Positions 38,403-47,526 of a DNA stretch of 51,351 nt are shown one piece after another. Position 1 is the first letter of the stretch; the number at the start of each line of letters is the position of its first letter. Both the position numbers and the translations under genes were made by a program. The notes under the pieces are model-generated. The model searched no databases. It was not told where the DNA came from and saw nothing but the letters and a program-made list of their open reading frames with translations. Source of the DNA: Chitinophaga pinensis. GTDB lineage: Bacteria; Bacteroidota; Bacteroidia; NS11-12g; UBA955. The DNA lies in contig CAMAQS010000007.1 of NCBI GenBank assembly GCA_945860565.1, positions 1-51,351 of the forward strand, written 5' to 3'.

Positions 38403-38891
38403 TTAAATTTGAGAGATGTCTATAATCTGATTGTAGTTGGTTTTTAAATCAACAGAAACAGTCACCGACATTTTCTTCCCAGAACTTTTAATGCTGTTAA
38501 AAGCAGGAATTAATTCATCGGCAATGATAAAACAACCGCAATTCTGCCCTTTAGAAAAAGTGAATTCTACAGTTTTAAAACCTGCTTTGAGTTCACAGTT
38601 AGCTGAATTTAAATTATTGGTTGTTTTTTTTGATTTCTTAGGTCCTTTCATGAAACTGCTTTTTTTACCTGGGGAAGGTGCAACTGTAGTTTGTGTATTC
38701 ACCGCAACCTCATTGCTTGCTTTGGTGGACGTATGTGGAATTGCCGAAACGGTGCCATCTACATCATTTAATACAACTGATTTCCCCTTGTAAGAATTAT
38801 AATTTGAAACAAAGCTAGAAGGGTTAATTGCTTGGGCAAATGAGATGCTAGAAAGAGCAAAAACGAATAAAGAGAGTAATGTTTTTTTCAT
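38403..38891 (-). CDS. Small secreted protein of unknown function
   Basis: 162 residues with a clean signal peptide (1-19, ending SFAQA), a variable Lys/Ser/Thr-rich middle (about 70-92) and a C-terminal domain with FSKGQNCGCFII. The start at 38891 is used because it begins the signal peptide; the frame to 38933 adds 14 residues. The middle could be a flexible spacer. I recognise no family. Confidence 0.75.
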   Translation of the reverse strand: MKKTLLSLFVFALSSISFAQAINPSSFVSNYNSYKGKSVVLNDVDGTVSAIPHTSTKASNEVAVNTQTTVAPSPGKKSSFMKGPKKSKKTTNNLNSANCELKAGFKTVEFTFSKGQNCGCFIIADELIPAFNSIKSSGKKMSVTVSVDLKTNYNQIIDISQI

Positions 38892-38979
38892 ATTATTAAT
38901 TATAGTTTTACGCAAATTACTGATTTTCACCAAAAAAACAAGATTTTAAATAAAAAAACTTCATTTTATCTAAAACCTA

Positions 38980-39006
38980 TTGAACATTTTTTTTGAGCTA
39001 TCTTTG
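38980..39006 (+). promoter_or_regulatory. Promoter of the methyltransferase gene at 39018
   Basis: TTG at 38980-38982, a 16-base spacer and TATCTTTG at 38999-39006 lie 11 bases before the ATG. The spacer is slightly short but both elements are present. Confidence 0.6.
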
Positions 39007-39017
39007 AATCTTAAAGT

Positions 39018-39842
39018 ATGGAGTTAGTAAAAAAAGCATTTGATCATGACATACCTTCTTTCTTGAAAGCTTATCCCAAAAGCGTATATTTAATACATTG
39101 GCTTCAAAGGTTGTTTTATATTCGGAATGCCCACATCTATCGCGAAATCAAAAAAAACAATCCAAACAATCATGAAACCGTGTGGGATGTTGGCTGTGGT
39201 GATGGCCAATTTTCGTTGTATGAATTGTTTAACACAAAACATACCGTAGTTGGAACAGATAGAAACAAACAATGGTTAGATTTTTTAACAACGTTTACTA
39301 AAAAAACAGGTCGTGGCTCTTTTCGTTTTCACCTTCTAGGCGAAGATGCTCCATTAAACCTTCAATTTGATAGAATCTATTGTTTTGCTGTTTTACCGTG
39401 TGTTGACAATGTGACTGAATCGTTTGAGACATTTCGGGATTGTTTAAATGAAAATGGTGTTTTACATGTTTATGTGCCCATTAATTTTAAAATAGAAATT
39501 CCGCTCTATAAATCAATGTTTGAAAAATTCCATCATGCTGAAAAAGGCCAAAACAGAACCCAAATTTTCACAAAGGATGAGATTTTAAATTATGCCAAAT
39601 CTGCAAAGCTCGAACCCATATATATGCGCGAAACGTATGGATTTTACGGTAGAATTGGCCATGAAATGTGGTCTATTACCACTATGTTGCTAGGATCTTC
39701 AAAAATCCTTCACAATGTTTTGGGGGTATTGACTACCATCCCTGTTTTTATTGTGTTACAAATCTTGAAATTTGTGGATTTAAAACAAACAATAAAAAAC
39801 GGCAACGGATTATATGTTACATTCCAAAAGGAAGGTCTATAA
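39018..39842 (+). CDS. SAM-dependent class I methyltransferase with C-terminal membrane segment
   Basis: A 274-residue protein. The SAM loop VWDVGCGDGQFS (about 57-68) and an acidic D in VVGTDRN define a class I methyltransferase. A hydrophobic C-terminal stretch (about 215-252) could bind the inner membrane, which suggests a lipid or quinone-like substrate; this is inference. It stands alone between its own promoter and an inverted repeat at its 3' end. Confidence 0.8.
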   Translation: MELVKKAFDHDIPSFLKAYPKSVYLIHWLQRLFYIRNAHIYREIKKNNPNNHETVWDVGCGDGQFSLYELFNTKHTVVGTDRNKQWLDFLTTFTKKTGRGSFRFHLLGEDAPLNLQFDRIYCFAVLPCVDNVTESFETFRDCLNENGVLHVYVPINFKIEIPLYKSMFEKFHHAEKGQNRTQIFTKDEILNYAKSAKLEPIYMRETYGFYGRIGHEMWSITTMLLGSSKILHNVLGVLTTIPVFIVLQILKFVDLKQTIKNGNGLYVTFQKEGL

Positions 39843-39854
39843 CCGTTGCCGTTT
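39797..39854 (+). repeat. 12-base inverted repeat at the 3' end of the methyltransferase gene
   Basis: AAACGGCAACGG (39797-39808) and CCGTTGCCGTTT (39843-39854) are perfect reverse complements with a 34-base loop that includes the stop codon. The loop itself holds TTCC...GGAA. It may act as a 3' stem-loop or a weak terminator between convergent genes; there is no strong T run directly after. Confidence 0.6.
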
Positions 39855-39872
39855 GTGCAATACTTATTTATT

Positions 39873-41450
39873 TTACTCTTTAATGAATTTTAAAGTTTTA
39901 AAACCATCTAATTGAAGTAGATAAACACCAGAAACCAAATTACCAATATTTATTGTTTTATTCCACTGATTGACATCAACTTGAGCCAATACCTTGCCGG
40001 TTACATCTGATATTTGTGCAGTTTTAGGTAAAATATTGCTTGTAAGAATTGTCAACTCATCTTTTGCCGGAACTGGGTATACAGTTAAGTCTGAATATTC
40101 AACATTGTCTGATGACAAAACTCCAAAAGCCACAAAATTTGAAACGATACTTAATGATTGGGTTGATTGTGTATCACAAATATAACTGCCATCCCCTTTT
40201 ACCTTAATATAATACTGATTTGTGCCAGACGGTGGAGTCAAATCGGAATATGCATTTACACTCAAAGAAACTGAATCTATCGCTACAAATTTACCGCCTT
40301 TATTGCTTCTGTATATAACATAAGAATTTGTAGGGAAACTTCCACCATAATTTGTCCAATTTAAGTTATTCTCTCCGCTTACACCCAAGTTGGCAGACAA
40401 ATGCAATGTTGTTTGAATGTAATACAACGATTCTTCGGCGCTATTACCACATGAATCAACTGCAGCAAGATAATAAGAATAAGGACGTTGTTTTGGATTT
40501 ACAAATGAATCTATAAATTCGTTTTTATTGCTCACAGAACCAAATAATGTATACTTACCTAATACAGTAGATTCCCTGAATAAATTATAGCTTACAATCC
40601 CATTTTTTGAATTGTGATTCCAAATTAATTTGTTTTTACCTGTAGCTGAATCAATTGTAACCATACATAGGTACACCAAGGTGGGTTGTTTTACGGAAAT
40701 ATTAATCACGTTAGACGCTGATGCGCAACCTGTAGCAGAATCCTTTGTATAAACTTGATATGCGCCAGAAACTTTCACCACCGGTTTACTACCCGATTCC
40801 CAGTAATAAGGTGACCAAGAATAATAACTGCCAGATTTTGGCTTAACAATAGAAATCATTGCTGAATCGCCTTTACAAAATATAGAATCACCACTTGTAA
40901 TTTCAATTTTTAAAGAGTCAGGAGTAATCAGTTTTACCTCAAAAATTTCTGAAGTATCTATACAACCTTGATCTGATTTCATTGTCGCAAAATATTTGCC
41001 CGCTTTGGATACTGTTATAGAAGATGAAGTTTCACCTGTATTCCAAGTGGCTTGACTATTCGCATAAACAGTTAAGGTTCCGTAAGAACTAGCACATATT
41101 TTGTAAGGATTTAGGTTGTCTCCGCTGTATGCTTGAATGTAATTGTTATTTAAAACTACATAAACAGACTTGGTAGTGTCAACACAACCCACACTATCGT
41201 ATGCATAGGCATAGTAAGATCCAGTCCAATAAACATTTGTAGTACTTCCAACGGTACCATCTGACCAACGAATGGTTGGATTATTGGTTGAAGTTGTGGT
41301 TAATTGAAACGTCTTGTCGCAAGTAAAAATGGTGTCTTTTTTGGAATTAATTTCCAATTGAAATTGATTCGAATAACAGCTGAAAAATTGGGCTTGCGAA
41401 ATTCCGTAATAACACAAACTAAAAATAAATGAAGTAATTATTTTTTTCAT
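39873..41450 (-). CDS. T9SS-exported surface protein with Type A sorting domain
   Basis: 525 residues: signal peptide 1-20 (ending ISQAQ), several Ig/PKD-like segments such as IRWSDGTVGSTTN, fibronectin-like segments (about 240-430), and a C-terminal sorting domain of about 70 residues starting LTVYPVPAKDELTI and ending GVYLLQLDGFKTLKFIKE. This domain directs export by the T9SS and is cleaved by PorU, which is encoded in this window. The start at 41450 begins the signal peptide. The function is probably adhesion or matrix. Confidence 0.9.
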   Translation of the reverse strand: MKKIITSFIFSLCYYGISQAQFFSCYSNQFQLEINSKKDTIFTCDKTFQLTTTSTNNPTIRWSDGTVGSTTNVYWTGSYYAYAYDSVGCVDTTKSVYVVLNNNYIQAYSGDNLNPYKICASSYGTLTVYANSQATWNTGETSSSITVSKAGKYFATMKSDQGCIDTSEIFEVKLITPDSLKIEITSGDSIFCKGDSAMISIVKPKSGSYYSWSPYYWESGSKPVVKVSGAYQVYTKDSATGCASASNVINISVKQPTLVYLCMVTIDSATGKNKLIWNHNSKNGIVSYNLFRESTVLGKYTLFGSVSNKNEFIDSFVNPKQRPYSYYLAAVDSCGNSAEESLYYIQTTLHLSANLGVSGENNLNWTNYGGSFPTNSYVIYRSNKGGKFVAIDSVSLSVNAYSDLTPPSGTNQYYIKVKGDGSYICDTQSTQSLSIVSNFVAFGVLSSDNVEYSDLTVYPVPAKDELTILTSNILPKTAQISDVTGKVLAQVDVNQWNKTINIGNLVSGVYLLQLDGFKTLKFIKE

Positions 41451-41463
41451 GACGATTAAACAA

Positions 41464-41471
41464 CAAATATA
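41464..41471 (-). promoter_or_regulatory. -7 box of the exported surface protein
   Basis: TATATTTG on the minus strand ends 13 bases before the ATG at 41450, which supports that start over the one at 41477. A TTG is present but 24 bases away, slightly too far. Confidence 0.45.
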
Positions 41472-41565
41472 ATCCAATTGTATAATGATTTATTCCAAAT
41501 TGTTTAAGATTAACCATTCATGACTAAATAATTACATCTTAAGAGCTAAATGAATGGCTTTTAAC

Positions 41566-42531
41566 TCAATATTTCAGAATTAAGCCACCCATAGAGAAAC
41601 CTGCACCTGTCCCAATAATTAAGATTGTTTGTCCTCTTTTGAGCCGCCCAGATGTTATTACTTCTTGTAATGCCATGGGTATACTCGCAGACAATAAATT
41701 CCCTACAGAATCAATGTTCACAACCCATTTTTCTTCAGTGATTTGGAACATTTTTTGAAACAATTCCAAACCTATTTTAGATGCTTGATGGGGAATCACT
41801 AAATCAATGTCTTTCCATTGTAGTTTGGCTTTATTAAACAATTCAGACACAAAATTGGGGAACAAAATTTTGGCTTGTTTTAACAATGAAATGCCTGACA
41901 TTTGAAAATAATAATTTTCCTTTTCAGTGGGGATATAACCCAAATGTACATTTCCACCTGCATGAACAATGGTGTTTCTGGCACCTGCCGGATAATTAAT
42001 TATGTGATTGGCTAAGAGTTGACTCGGTCCAAACCCATTAATTATGGTGGCGGTTGCTCCATCTCCAAACAACAAATAACTTTCTAAGTGATTTGGATTT
42101 AAACTATTGCTGCTTTTTTCACTGTTTATTATTGCAATGGAATTGTATCCTTGACTTAATAGACCGTTTGCAACTATACAACTACTAATAAAGCCCAAAC
42201 AGGTGGATCCAACATCTATACTTGGAATCAATGCCAACGGATCCATTAATTCTTGTGTTAAACAGCTTCTGTGCGGTATTGGATAATCAAATGTTGCCGA
42301 GCCATTAATTAACAAATCAAGCTCGCTGTATGCCATATTTGCGTCTTTTAATGCCGTCTTTAATGCTTCTGAACCCATATATGAATTGGTTTCGTTTGAA
42401 TTACTCGCCCAATACCGAATTTTTGCACCCCCATTTTTCTCAAATATTTGTTTATCCGGTCCATTCTTTTCTTGATAACCAATTTTGTTAGACGGTAAAT
42501 ATATGCCTATAGTTTGTATGTTAAATCCCAT
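41566..42531 (-). CDS. KAS III/OleA-like 3-oxoacyl synthase
   Basis: A 321-residue thiolase-fold enzyme with the complete triad of condensing enzymes: C111 in VGSTCLGF, H248 in VIPHQAS and N278 in DSVGNLLSASIP. KAS III enzymes condense an acyl-CoA with malonyl-ACP; OleA condenses two acyl-CoAs head to head. Sequence alone does not decide between them. It is the last gene of a five-gene minus-strand operon and overlaps the adenylating enzyme gene by 11 bases. The housekeeping FabH usually sits with fatty-acid genes, so this one is likely specialised. Confidence 0.88.
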   Translation of the reverse strand: MGFNIQTIGIYLPSNKIGYQEKNGPDKQIFEKNGGAKIRYWASNSNETNSYMGSEALKTALKDANMAYSELDLLINGSATFDYPIPHRSCLTQELMDPLALIPSIDVGSTCLGFISSCIVANGLLSQGYNSIAIINSEKSSNSLNPNHLESYLLFGDGATATIINGFGPSQLLANHIINYPAGARNTIVHAGGNVHLGYIPTEKENYYFQMSGISLLKQAKILFPNFVSELFNKAKLQWKDIDLVIPHQASKIGLELFQKMFQITEEKWVVNIDSVGNLLSASIPMALQEVITSGRLKRGQTILIIGTGAGFSMGGLILKY

Positions 42532-43852
42532 TTCTTGTTTTGTTTATTACTCGACTATTTTTACTGTTTAATGGATGATATATTTCACTATTTTCAAAAA
42601 TTAATGTTATAGATTCAAGCCCATTGACCAGATTAAAATCATCAAATTTGTGTTGAATAAATTGTTTGACCATTTCAAATTCGGATTCCATAATATTTAG
42701 TTGGATTTGAACTGTTTTGTTATCCAACTGAGTTACATAAAAATCTATCACATTCTGACTTGACTGAATTATCCATTGGCGCACACTGTCTGGAAACAAG
42801 TAGATTAAATTCCCTACTCTATTGTTAAATTGAAGACAATCCTCTTGTCTGCCTTCTATTTTATGTATCCAAGTATTGGTGTTTCCACAAGGACAAATAT
42901 TAATTCTTATTTGAACAATATCACCCATTCTATAACGAATTAATGGTTGCGCTTTTCGGGTAAAATCGGTGATGATTAATTGCTTTCTTAAAACATCTTT
43001 TGGCAATGTTTCACGATCATTTGCCAGTGGTAAATCTTCAAATTCAGCGTGAATTTGATTCGAATTGAAATGCATATTTCCCAATCTGCAGGTATACGCC
43101 AATAACCCTTCCGTGGCTTGATACACTTCGGATAATTGAACTTGGGGAAATTGGTTTTTTAACGTATTTTTTGTTAAATCGTCGAAAACTTCAGCAACAG
43201 CAATAATTTGTTCCAAATTATTTAGGCTTACTGAATCATGATTTTCCAAAATTTTATTCAAAACAGTTGAAGGAGCAACAATTATATCTGGTTTGCATTC
43301 AAGTAATTGTAGTTTTAATTGTTCCAAAGGCAATGACAAATCAAAATAACTAAACTCAAGCAATTTGCTTTTAACCGATTCATATAAGGTTGAGTTAGAT
43401 CTTAAAAAAAACGCGACCTTGCGTTTTTTAAATTTCAAGCCGATGATATTTTTCAAAACGGTGGCGACCCAAATGGCTCTTTCATTTTTAGAGACTAAAA
43501 TAATTCCTGGTTTGCCAGATGTACCAGATGATAAACCAATGGTGTACCCACGATAAAGTCCGTTGAAGTCTCTACTGATTTCTTGTTTTTTTGCTTCGGC
43601 ATACAAATCTTTATAGTGAAGATTTAAATTGTTTAATTCATTGTAATGGTCAATCCATATCGATTTGTTAATAATCGGAAATGATTCTAAGGAAATTTTA
43701 TTAAATTTCAATTTTTCGTAAAATGGAATTTCTTTTACCACCCATTTTAGGTGTTTATTTAACTTTGAAACAATTAAAATCTTGCGGATTTTTGAGGGAA
43801 TTAAATCCAACAAATACAAATGAATTAAGTGTCTTAAAATTAAAATCTTCAT
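42521..43852 (-). CDS. F390-synthetase/PaaK-like adenylate-forming enzyme
   Basis: A 443-residue enzyme of the branch that includes coenzyme F390 synthetase and phenylacetate-CoA ligase. It has an ATP loop SSGTSGKPG (108-116), EVYQATEG near 250 and LIRYRMGD near 312. It should activate a carboxylic acid as an acyl-adenylate. In this operon the acid may be a beta-hydroxy or beta-keto acid made by the KAS III and SDR enzymes, by analogy with OleC. A CPCGN pattern follows, as in the F390 group. It is separated by 4 bases from the upstream MBL gene. Confidence 0.85.
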   Translation of the reverse strand: MKILILRHLIHLYLLDLIPSKIRKILIVSKLNKHLKWVVKEIPFYEKLKFNKISLESFPIINKSIWIDHYNELNNLNLHYKDLYAEAKKQEISRDFNGLYRGYTIGLSSGTSGKPGIILVSKNERAIWVATVLKNIIGLKFKKRKVAFFLRSNSTLYESVKSKLLEFSYFDLSLPLEQLKLQLLECKPDIIVAPSTVLNKILENHDSVSLNNLEQIIAVAEVFDDLTKNTLKNQFPQVQLSEVYQATEGLLAYTCRLGNMHFNSNQIHAEFEDLPLANDRETLPKDVLRKQLIITDFTRKAQPLIRYRMGDIVQIRINICPCGNTNTWIHKIEGRQEDCLQFNNRVGNLIYLFPDSVRQWIIQSSQNVIDFYVTQLDNKTVQIQLNIMESEFEMVKQFIQHKFDDFNLVNGLESITLIFENSEIYHPLNSKNSRVINKTRNGI

Positions 43853-43856
43853 GTCC

Positions 43857-44687
43857 TTATTTATAAGATTTATTTAATGCTGCAGCGGTATCGCAATGAG
43901 ATGGTATAATATGCCAATCTGGAAACTCCCTATTTAATTTAATTATTTCATTAAAGGTATTTAAAACATTTTTTTTACTTCCTCCGATAAACTTTTGGGC
44001 AAATCCCAATTTGCCATTTATAATAGATTCAACATGATACAATGCATCAGAGCATAAAAATTTGTATTGGTTATTATATTCAAATAGAACACCAATCATG
44101 CCGGGTGAATGACCATTTAGCTTTAGTAAATACATGCTTTTGTCTCCAAATACATCGGTAAGAAAAAGATCAATTTTAGATTTACACATAAAAACCTGAT
44201 TAAATGGAATGTTGCAATTAATTATACGGGATCTTACTTCGAAGTTATCCGGCAACAACTCGCGCATAAAAGCGTTCTTTAATGCTTTTATGCCAAATTC
44301 CATTTTATATTGAATATAGGCCTCATTGTGTAAAATTATTTGTGCATTGTTGAATTGCTTTAACCCACCAGTATGATCCGCGTGAAGATGAGATAGAATA
44401 ACAAAAGAGACCTCTTGTGGCGCACAAATAGTATTTATTTGGGAAAATGCCTCTCCTGATACCGTTACAGGAACCAAAATATCCAAAAGTCTATTTGGAA
44501 ACTTCTTCACGGCATCCGTATAATGTTTAGAATAACCAGTATCGAATAAAATCCAGCCTAATTTTCTATGCTTTAGGAGTCCGAAATAGGCAAAATAGGG
44601 GCGCATTTTGAATTTGTCGGCAGGATTTGTCAAAGCGCCAATACTTTTGCAATAGCCTGATTTAAGCCAATGAAATTCGTCAATCAT
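43857..44687 (-). CDS. Metallo-beta-lactamase-fold hydrolase (lactonase-like)
   Basis: A 276-residue cytoplasmic hydrolase with a full dinuclear zinc site: H100, H102, D104 and H105 in SHLHADHTGG, H193 in GHSPG, D214 and H264. The layout, with GHSPGM and no long insertions, resembles N-acyl-homoserine lactonases (AiiA type), which open lactone rings. In this operon it could act on a lactone or thioester intermediate. It shares a 4-base overlap with the upstream SDR gene. Confidence 0.88.
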   Translation of the reverse strand: MIDEFHWLKSGYCKSIGALTNPADKFKMRPYFAYFGLLKHRKLGWILFDTGYSKHYTDAVKKFPNRLLDILVPVTVSGEAFSQINTICAPQEVSFVILSHLHADHTGGLKQFNNAQIILHNEAYIQYKMEFGIKALKNAFMRELLPDNFEVRSRIINCNIPFNQVFMCKSKIDLFLTDVFGDKSMYLLKLNGHSPGMIGVLFEYNNQYKFLCSDALYHVESIINGKLGFAQKFIGGSKKNVLNTFNEIIKLNREFPDWHIIPSHCDTAAALNKSYK

Positions 44688-45640
44688 ATTTTAAATTTGA
44701 TTTTATTTGCTTGGATTAATTCTTGAATCATTGCAGCATTGGATTGAATAGGTTTGTACTTTAATAGTTCAATAGATTTACCAATGTCTAAGGTGAAATT
44801 TTGGGATAGAAGTTCAATTTGATACCTAGAAATAAGAGGCTCCTTTTGTTGAATTTTCGATGATACTTCTGAAAAAATAGCTACGAATTTTGCCAACTTT
44901 ACGGGTACTTTTCGAGAAACCGGATTCAATGAAAAAGCCTCCAACAATGAATTAATTATGATATAAATATTGGCTGGATCTCCGTTGGTTATATTATATA
45001 TGTGATTCCAAGCCACTTCTGGAGCGTTAATTGCCAATTCTATAGCCAATTGGAGATTTTTCATACTGGTAAAATCTGCGATATTGTTTCCATTACCTAT
45101 TATTCTTAGTTTACCTGCGTGATACGTTTCCATCAATCTAGGCAATAAGGTATTGTCGGTCCTACCAACTATGGCTCTTGGTCTGAAGATTATAAATGGG
45201 ATTCCTGAATTTATAAGAATATTTTCAGCCATAAATTTGCTTTTGGCATAAAAATTAGGAAATTTTATTGGATAAAAATCCTCCGTTACAAATGGAGTAT
45301 TAGCATAATGATAAATTGACGGTGTAGACAGAAATACAATTTTTACATGAGGCATATTTTTCACTACAGATGTCAATGTTTTCATCATTTGAATATTTGT
45401 AGATTCAAATTCATTCCATTTTCCCCAAATTTGGGTATGTGCAGCGTTGTGAACAATAATTGATATGTTGTTTTCAAGAATCAACCTTTCCCATTGTTTG
45501 GAATCATAGGGGTTTAAGGTTACATGATTCGGTAAAAAATTGTTGTTCCGAGATGCAAAAAATATTTTGCTGTTGTTACGCCATTCCTCTTTTAAGTAAG
45601 TTCCAAATGAACCGGAAGCACCAGTTACTAAAATATTCAC
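44684..45640 (-). CDS. OleD/3-beta-HSD-like extended SDR dehydrogenase
   Basis: A 318-residue NAD(P)-dependent enzyme with an N-terminal GASGSFG loop (7-13) and catalytic Y131 with K135 in FYAKSK. The later motif IGNGNNIADFTSMKNLQLAI marks the 3-beta-hydroxysteroid dehydrogenase/OleD type. OleD reduces a beta-keto acid to a beta-hydroxy acid. Here it could reduce the KAS III product. Both neighbours overlap by 4 bases. Confidence 0.85.
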   Translation of the reverse strand: MNILVTGASGSFGTYLKEEWRNNSKIFFASRNNNFLPNHVTLNPYDSKQWERLILENNISIIVHNAAHTQIWGKWNEFESTNIQMMKTLTSVVKNMPHVKIVFLSTPSIYHYANTPFVTEDFYPIKFPNFYAKSKFMAENILINSGIPFIIFRPRAIVGRTDNTLLPRLMETYHAGKLRIIGNGNNIADFTSMKNLQLAIELAINAPEVAWNHIYNITNGDPANIYIIINSLLEAFSLNPVSRKVPVKLAKFVAIFSEVSSKIQQKEPLISRYQIELLSQNFTLDIGKSIELLKYKPIQSNAAMIQELIQANKIKFKI

Positions 45641-46737
45641 GAATTTTTATTTTTAAGAAATAAAACCAAAGACCATATAGCAGAAATAACCATCCCCCAA
45701 AGCGAGAAAAAGAAATATTTACTATCTAAACTCAATAAAAATGACTGATAATTAATTATTACCACCAAGCAATACAATGGCCATAATAAATAAGCCCATC
45801 GTTCACCTGCACAAATTAAACCTTGTACCAAAGTACCAGAGAATATCATCAAAAACAAAACGGATTTATCATAAAAAAGCCATTGCTTTTCTATCTGCAC
45901 ATAGACCAATAAAAGAAGGAATAAAACGGCACCAGCGAATCCAATAAAGTACTGATTAATCAATTTTATCTGAGTTCTATTGTTAAAAGATTTAAAACCC
46001 AATAAGTTTAACAGCGGATTTAAATTGGTATGTACTGGATTTAAACTTTGATTTTGTTCCAATAAACCAAAAACCGGTTTAACATAATCCAATTCATGTT
46101 GATATGTCCCAAAAATCTTATCCCAAATCACAAAAGATGCCCCATGATTTTTATTCAAATATTCGGAATTTATTCCGTGGTGCACCCTATGATTTGAAGG
46201 TGTCATCATAAAATACTCTAAAAAACCCTGCTTGTTCACCAAATGGTTGTGATTATACACTTGTAAAACATAATAAACTGAACTAACCACAACAAATTCT
46301 TCCACAGAGATACCCAATATGGCCATGGGTAAAAAAAATGGAAATTCGGTTAAAGCCTGTAAATACCCATTTCGAATGCCCATTGCCATGGTAAAATATT
46401 CACTTTGGTGGTGAACAGAGTGTACGGCCCATAAAGGTTTAAAGGAATGATGTGATCGATGACTCCAATAAAAGCAAAAATCCCAAAAAACGTATCCTAT
46501 TGCGAATAATAAAATCGGCGAAAACCCGTCAAACAAGTGTAAGCTGTATTTTTTAGAAACCAAATCGTAGGCGAGTAAAAACAAACCCCGTAAAACCCAC
46601 AACAAAATGTGCCCGGCATTTAAATCGGTAATTATAATGTCCCACCTGGTTTTTTCTTTCCGAATCAATTGAATCAAAAAACCCTCCAATACAGTAAATA
46701 AAAAAAGAACAGAAGTTCCTGCTATAAAAATCCCCAT
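45637..46737 (-). CDS. Sterol desaturase/fatty acid hydroxylase superfamily membrane enzyme
   Basis: A 366-residue integral membrane di-iron enzyme. Its histidine boxes are H93xxH96H97 in WSHRSHH, H106xxH109H110 in HSVHHQ, and H183xxH186H187 in NHRVHHG. About eight membrane segments are present, several in the C-terminal third. Such enzymes hydroxylate or desaturate a lipid with oxygen. It starts the five-gene operon, so the product is probably an oxidised long-chain lipid. The order resembles TMEM195-type alkylglycerol monooxygenases in layout only. Confidence 0.88.
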   Translation of the reverse strand: MGIFIAGTSVLFLFTVLEGFLIQLIRKEKTRWDIIITDLNAGHILLWVLRGLFLLAYDLVSKKYSLHLFDGFSPILLFAIGYVFWDFCFYWSHRSHHSFKPLWAVHSVHHQSEYFTMAMGIRNGYLQALTEFPFFLPMAILGISVEEFVVVSSVYYVLQVYNHNHLVNKQGFLEYFMMTPSNHRVHHGINSEYLNKNHGASFVIWDKIFGTYQHELDYVKPVFGLLEQNQSLNPVHTNLNPLLNLLGFKSFNNRTQIKLINQYFIGFAGAVLFLLLLVYVQIEKQWLFYDKSVLFLMIFSGTLVQGLICAGERWAYLLWPLYCLVVIINYQSFLLSLDSKYFFFSLWGMVISAIWSLVLFLKNKNS

Positions 46738-46845
46738 AGATACTAAGTCTTACGAAAGTCGCAATATAATGGGCGATAAAAAAACGGATAAATGCAAATA
46801 CTCAAAATAGATTTTACGAAAATCCGTAATTTTTAGGGATTGAGT

Positions 46846-47505
46846 TTAAATGGATTCAGATTTAGTTGCTTTAAATACAATATAACTAAATATGAATGAG
46901 CGTTTTATGCAAATTTCTTCACTAATAGAAAAGCCCGCATTTTCAATAAAAATACGGTATTCCTCTTTAGAATATTGGTGGGGGTGCAACACGTCTCCAG
47001 GTAAAAGTTGAAAAACCCACTTCAGTAATTTAAAATTATGTGCATCAGTACTTACAATGAATTCACCGTTTAATTTATTTGCCCGATTTAAATTTAAAAG
47101 TGTTGTGGGGATATCTATAACATGATTTATTACGTTAAGACAAAATACAATATCCGCTTGTTGATTAAACTTAAATGTTTCTATAATAGATTCATGAAAT
47201 TGTACCCAAGGATAATTTGATTTCTGAAAAATTGAGAGTTTAGCATTATATTGATCCAGCAACGGATCTATGGCCATTACATTACTTTGTTCAAAAATGG
47301 TAAAAATACCCGCTGGGCCACACCCAATATCATAAATAGTTAGACCTTTTAAATCCTTAAACTCTATTCCGATAGACTTTAGAAATTCCTTCCAATACTG
47401 GCGTTTAAAATTGATGTAATCTTCTTTATTCGATTTCTTGAGGTATCCTTTCCACCAATTAAACTCCAATTTTTGTGCTAAATTCCACTTCCAACTCCCC
47501 TTCAT
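46846..47505 (-). CDS. SAM-dependent methyltransferase
   Basis: A 219-residue class I methyltransferase with the SAM loop IYDIGCGPAGIF (about 57-68) and a VIAxDP-like MAIDPL. The N-terminus (KGSWKWNLAQKLEFNWW) is distinctive. The ATG at 47505 (MKGSWKWN) is chosen over a TTG at 47523. The hydroxylase operon starts 108 bases downstream, so a shared role is possible but not shown. The substrate is unknown. Confidence 0.82.
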   Translation of the reverse strand: MKGSWKWNLAQKLEFNWWKGYLKKSNKEDYINFKRQYWKEFLKSIGIEFKDLKGLTIYDIGCGPAGIFTIFEQSNVMAIDPLLDQYNAKLSIFQKSNYPWVQFHESIIETFKFNQQADIVFCLNVINHVIDIPTTLLNLNRANKLNGEFIVSTDAHNFKLLKWVFQLLPGDVLHPHQYSKEEYRIFIENAGFSISEEICIKRSFIFSYIVFKATKSESI

Positions 47506-47526
47506 AACTCGAATTTTTGGCAATTA

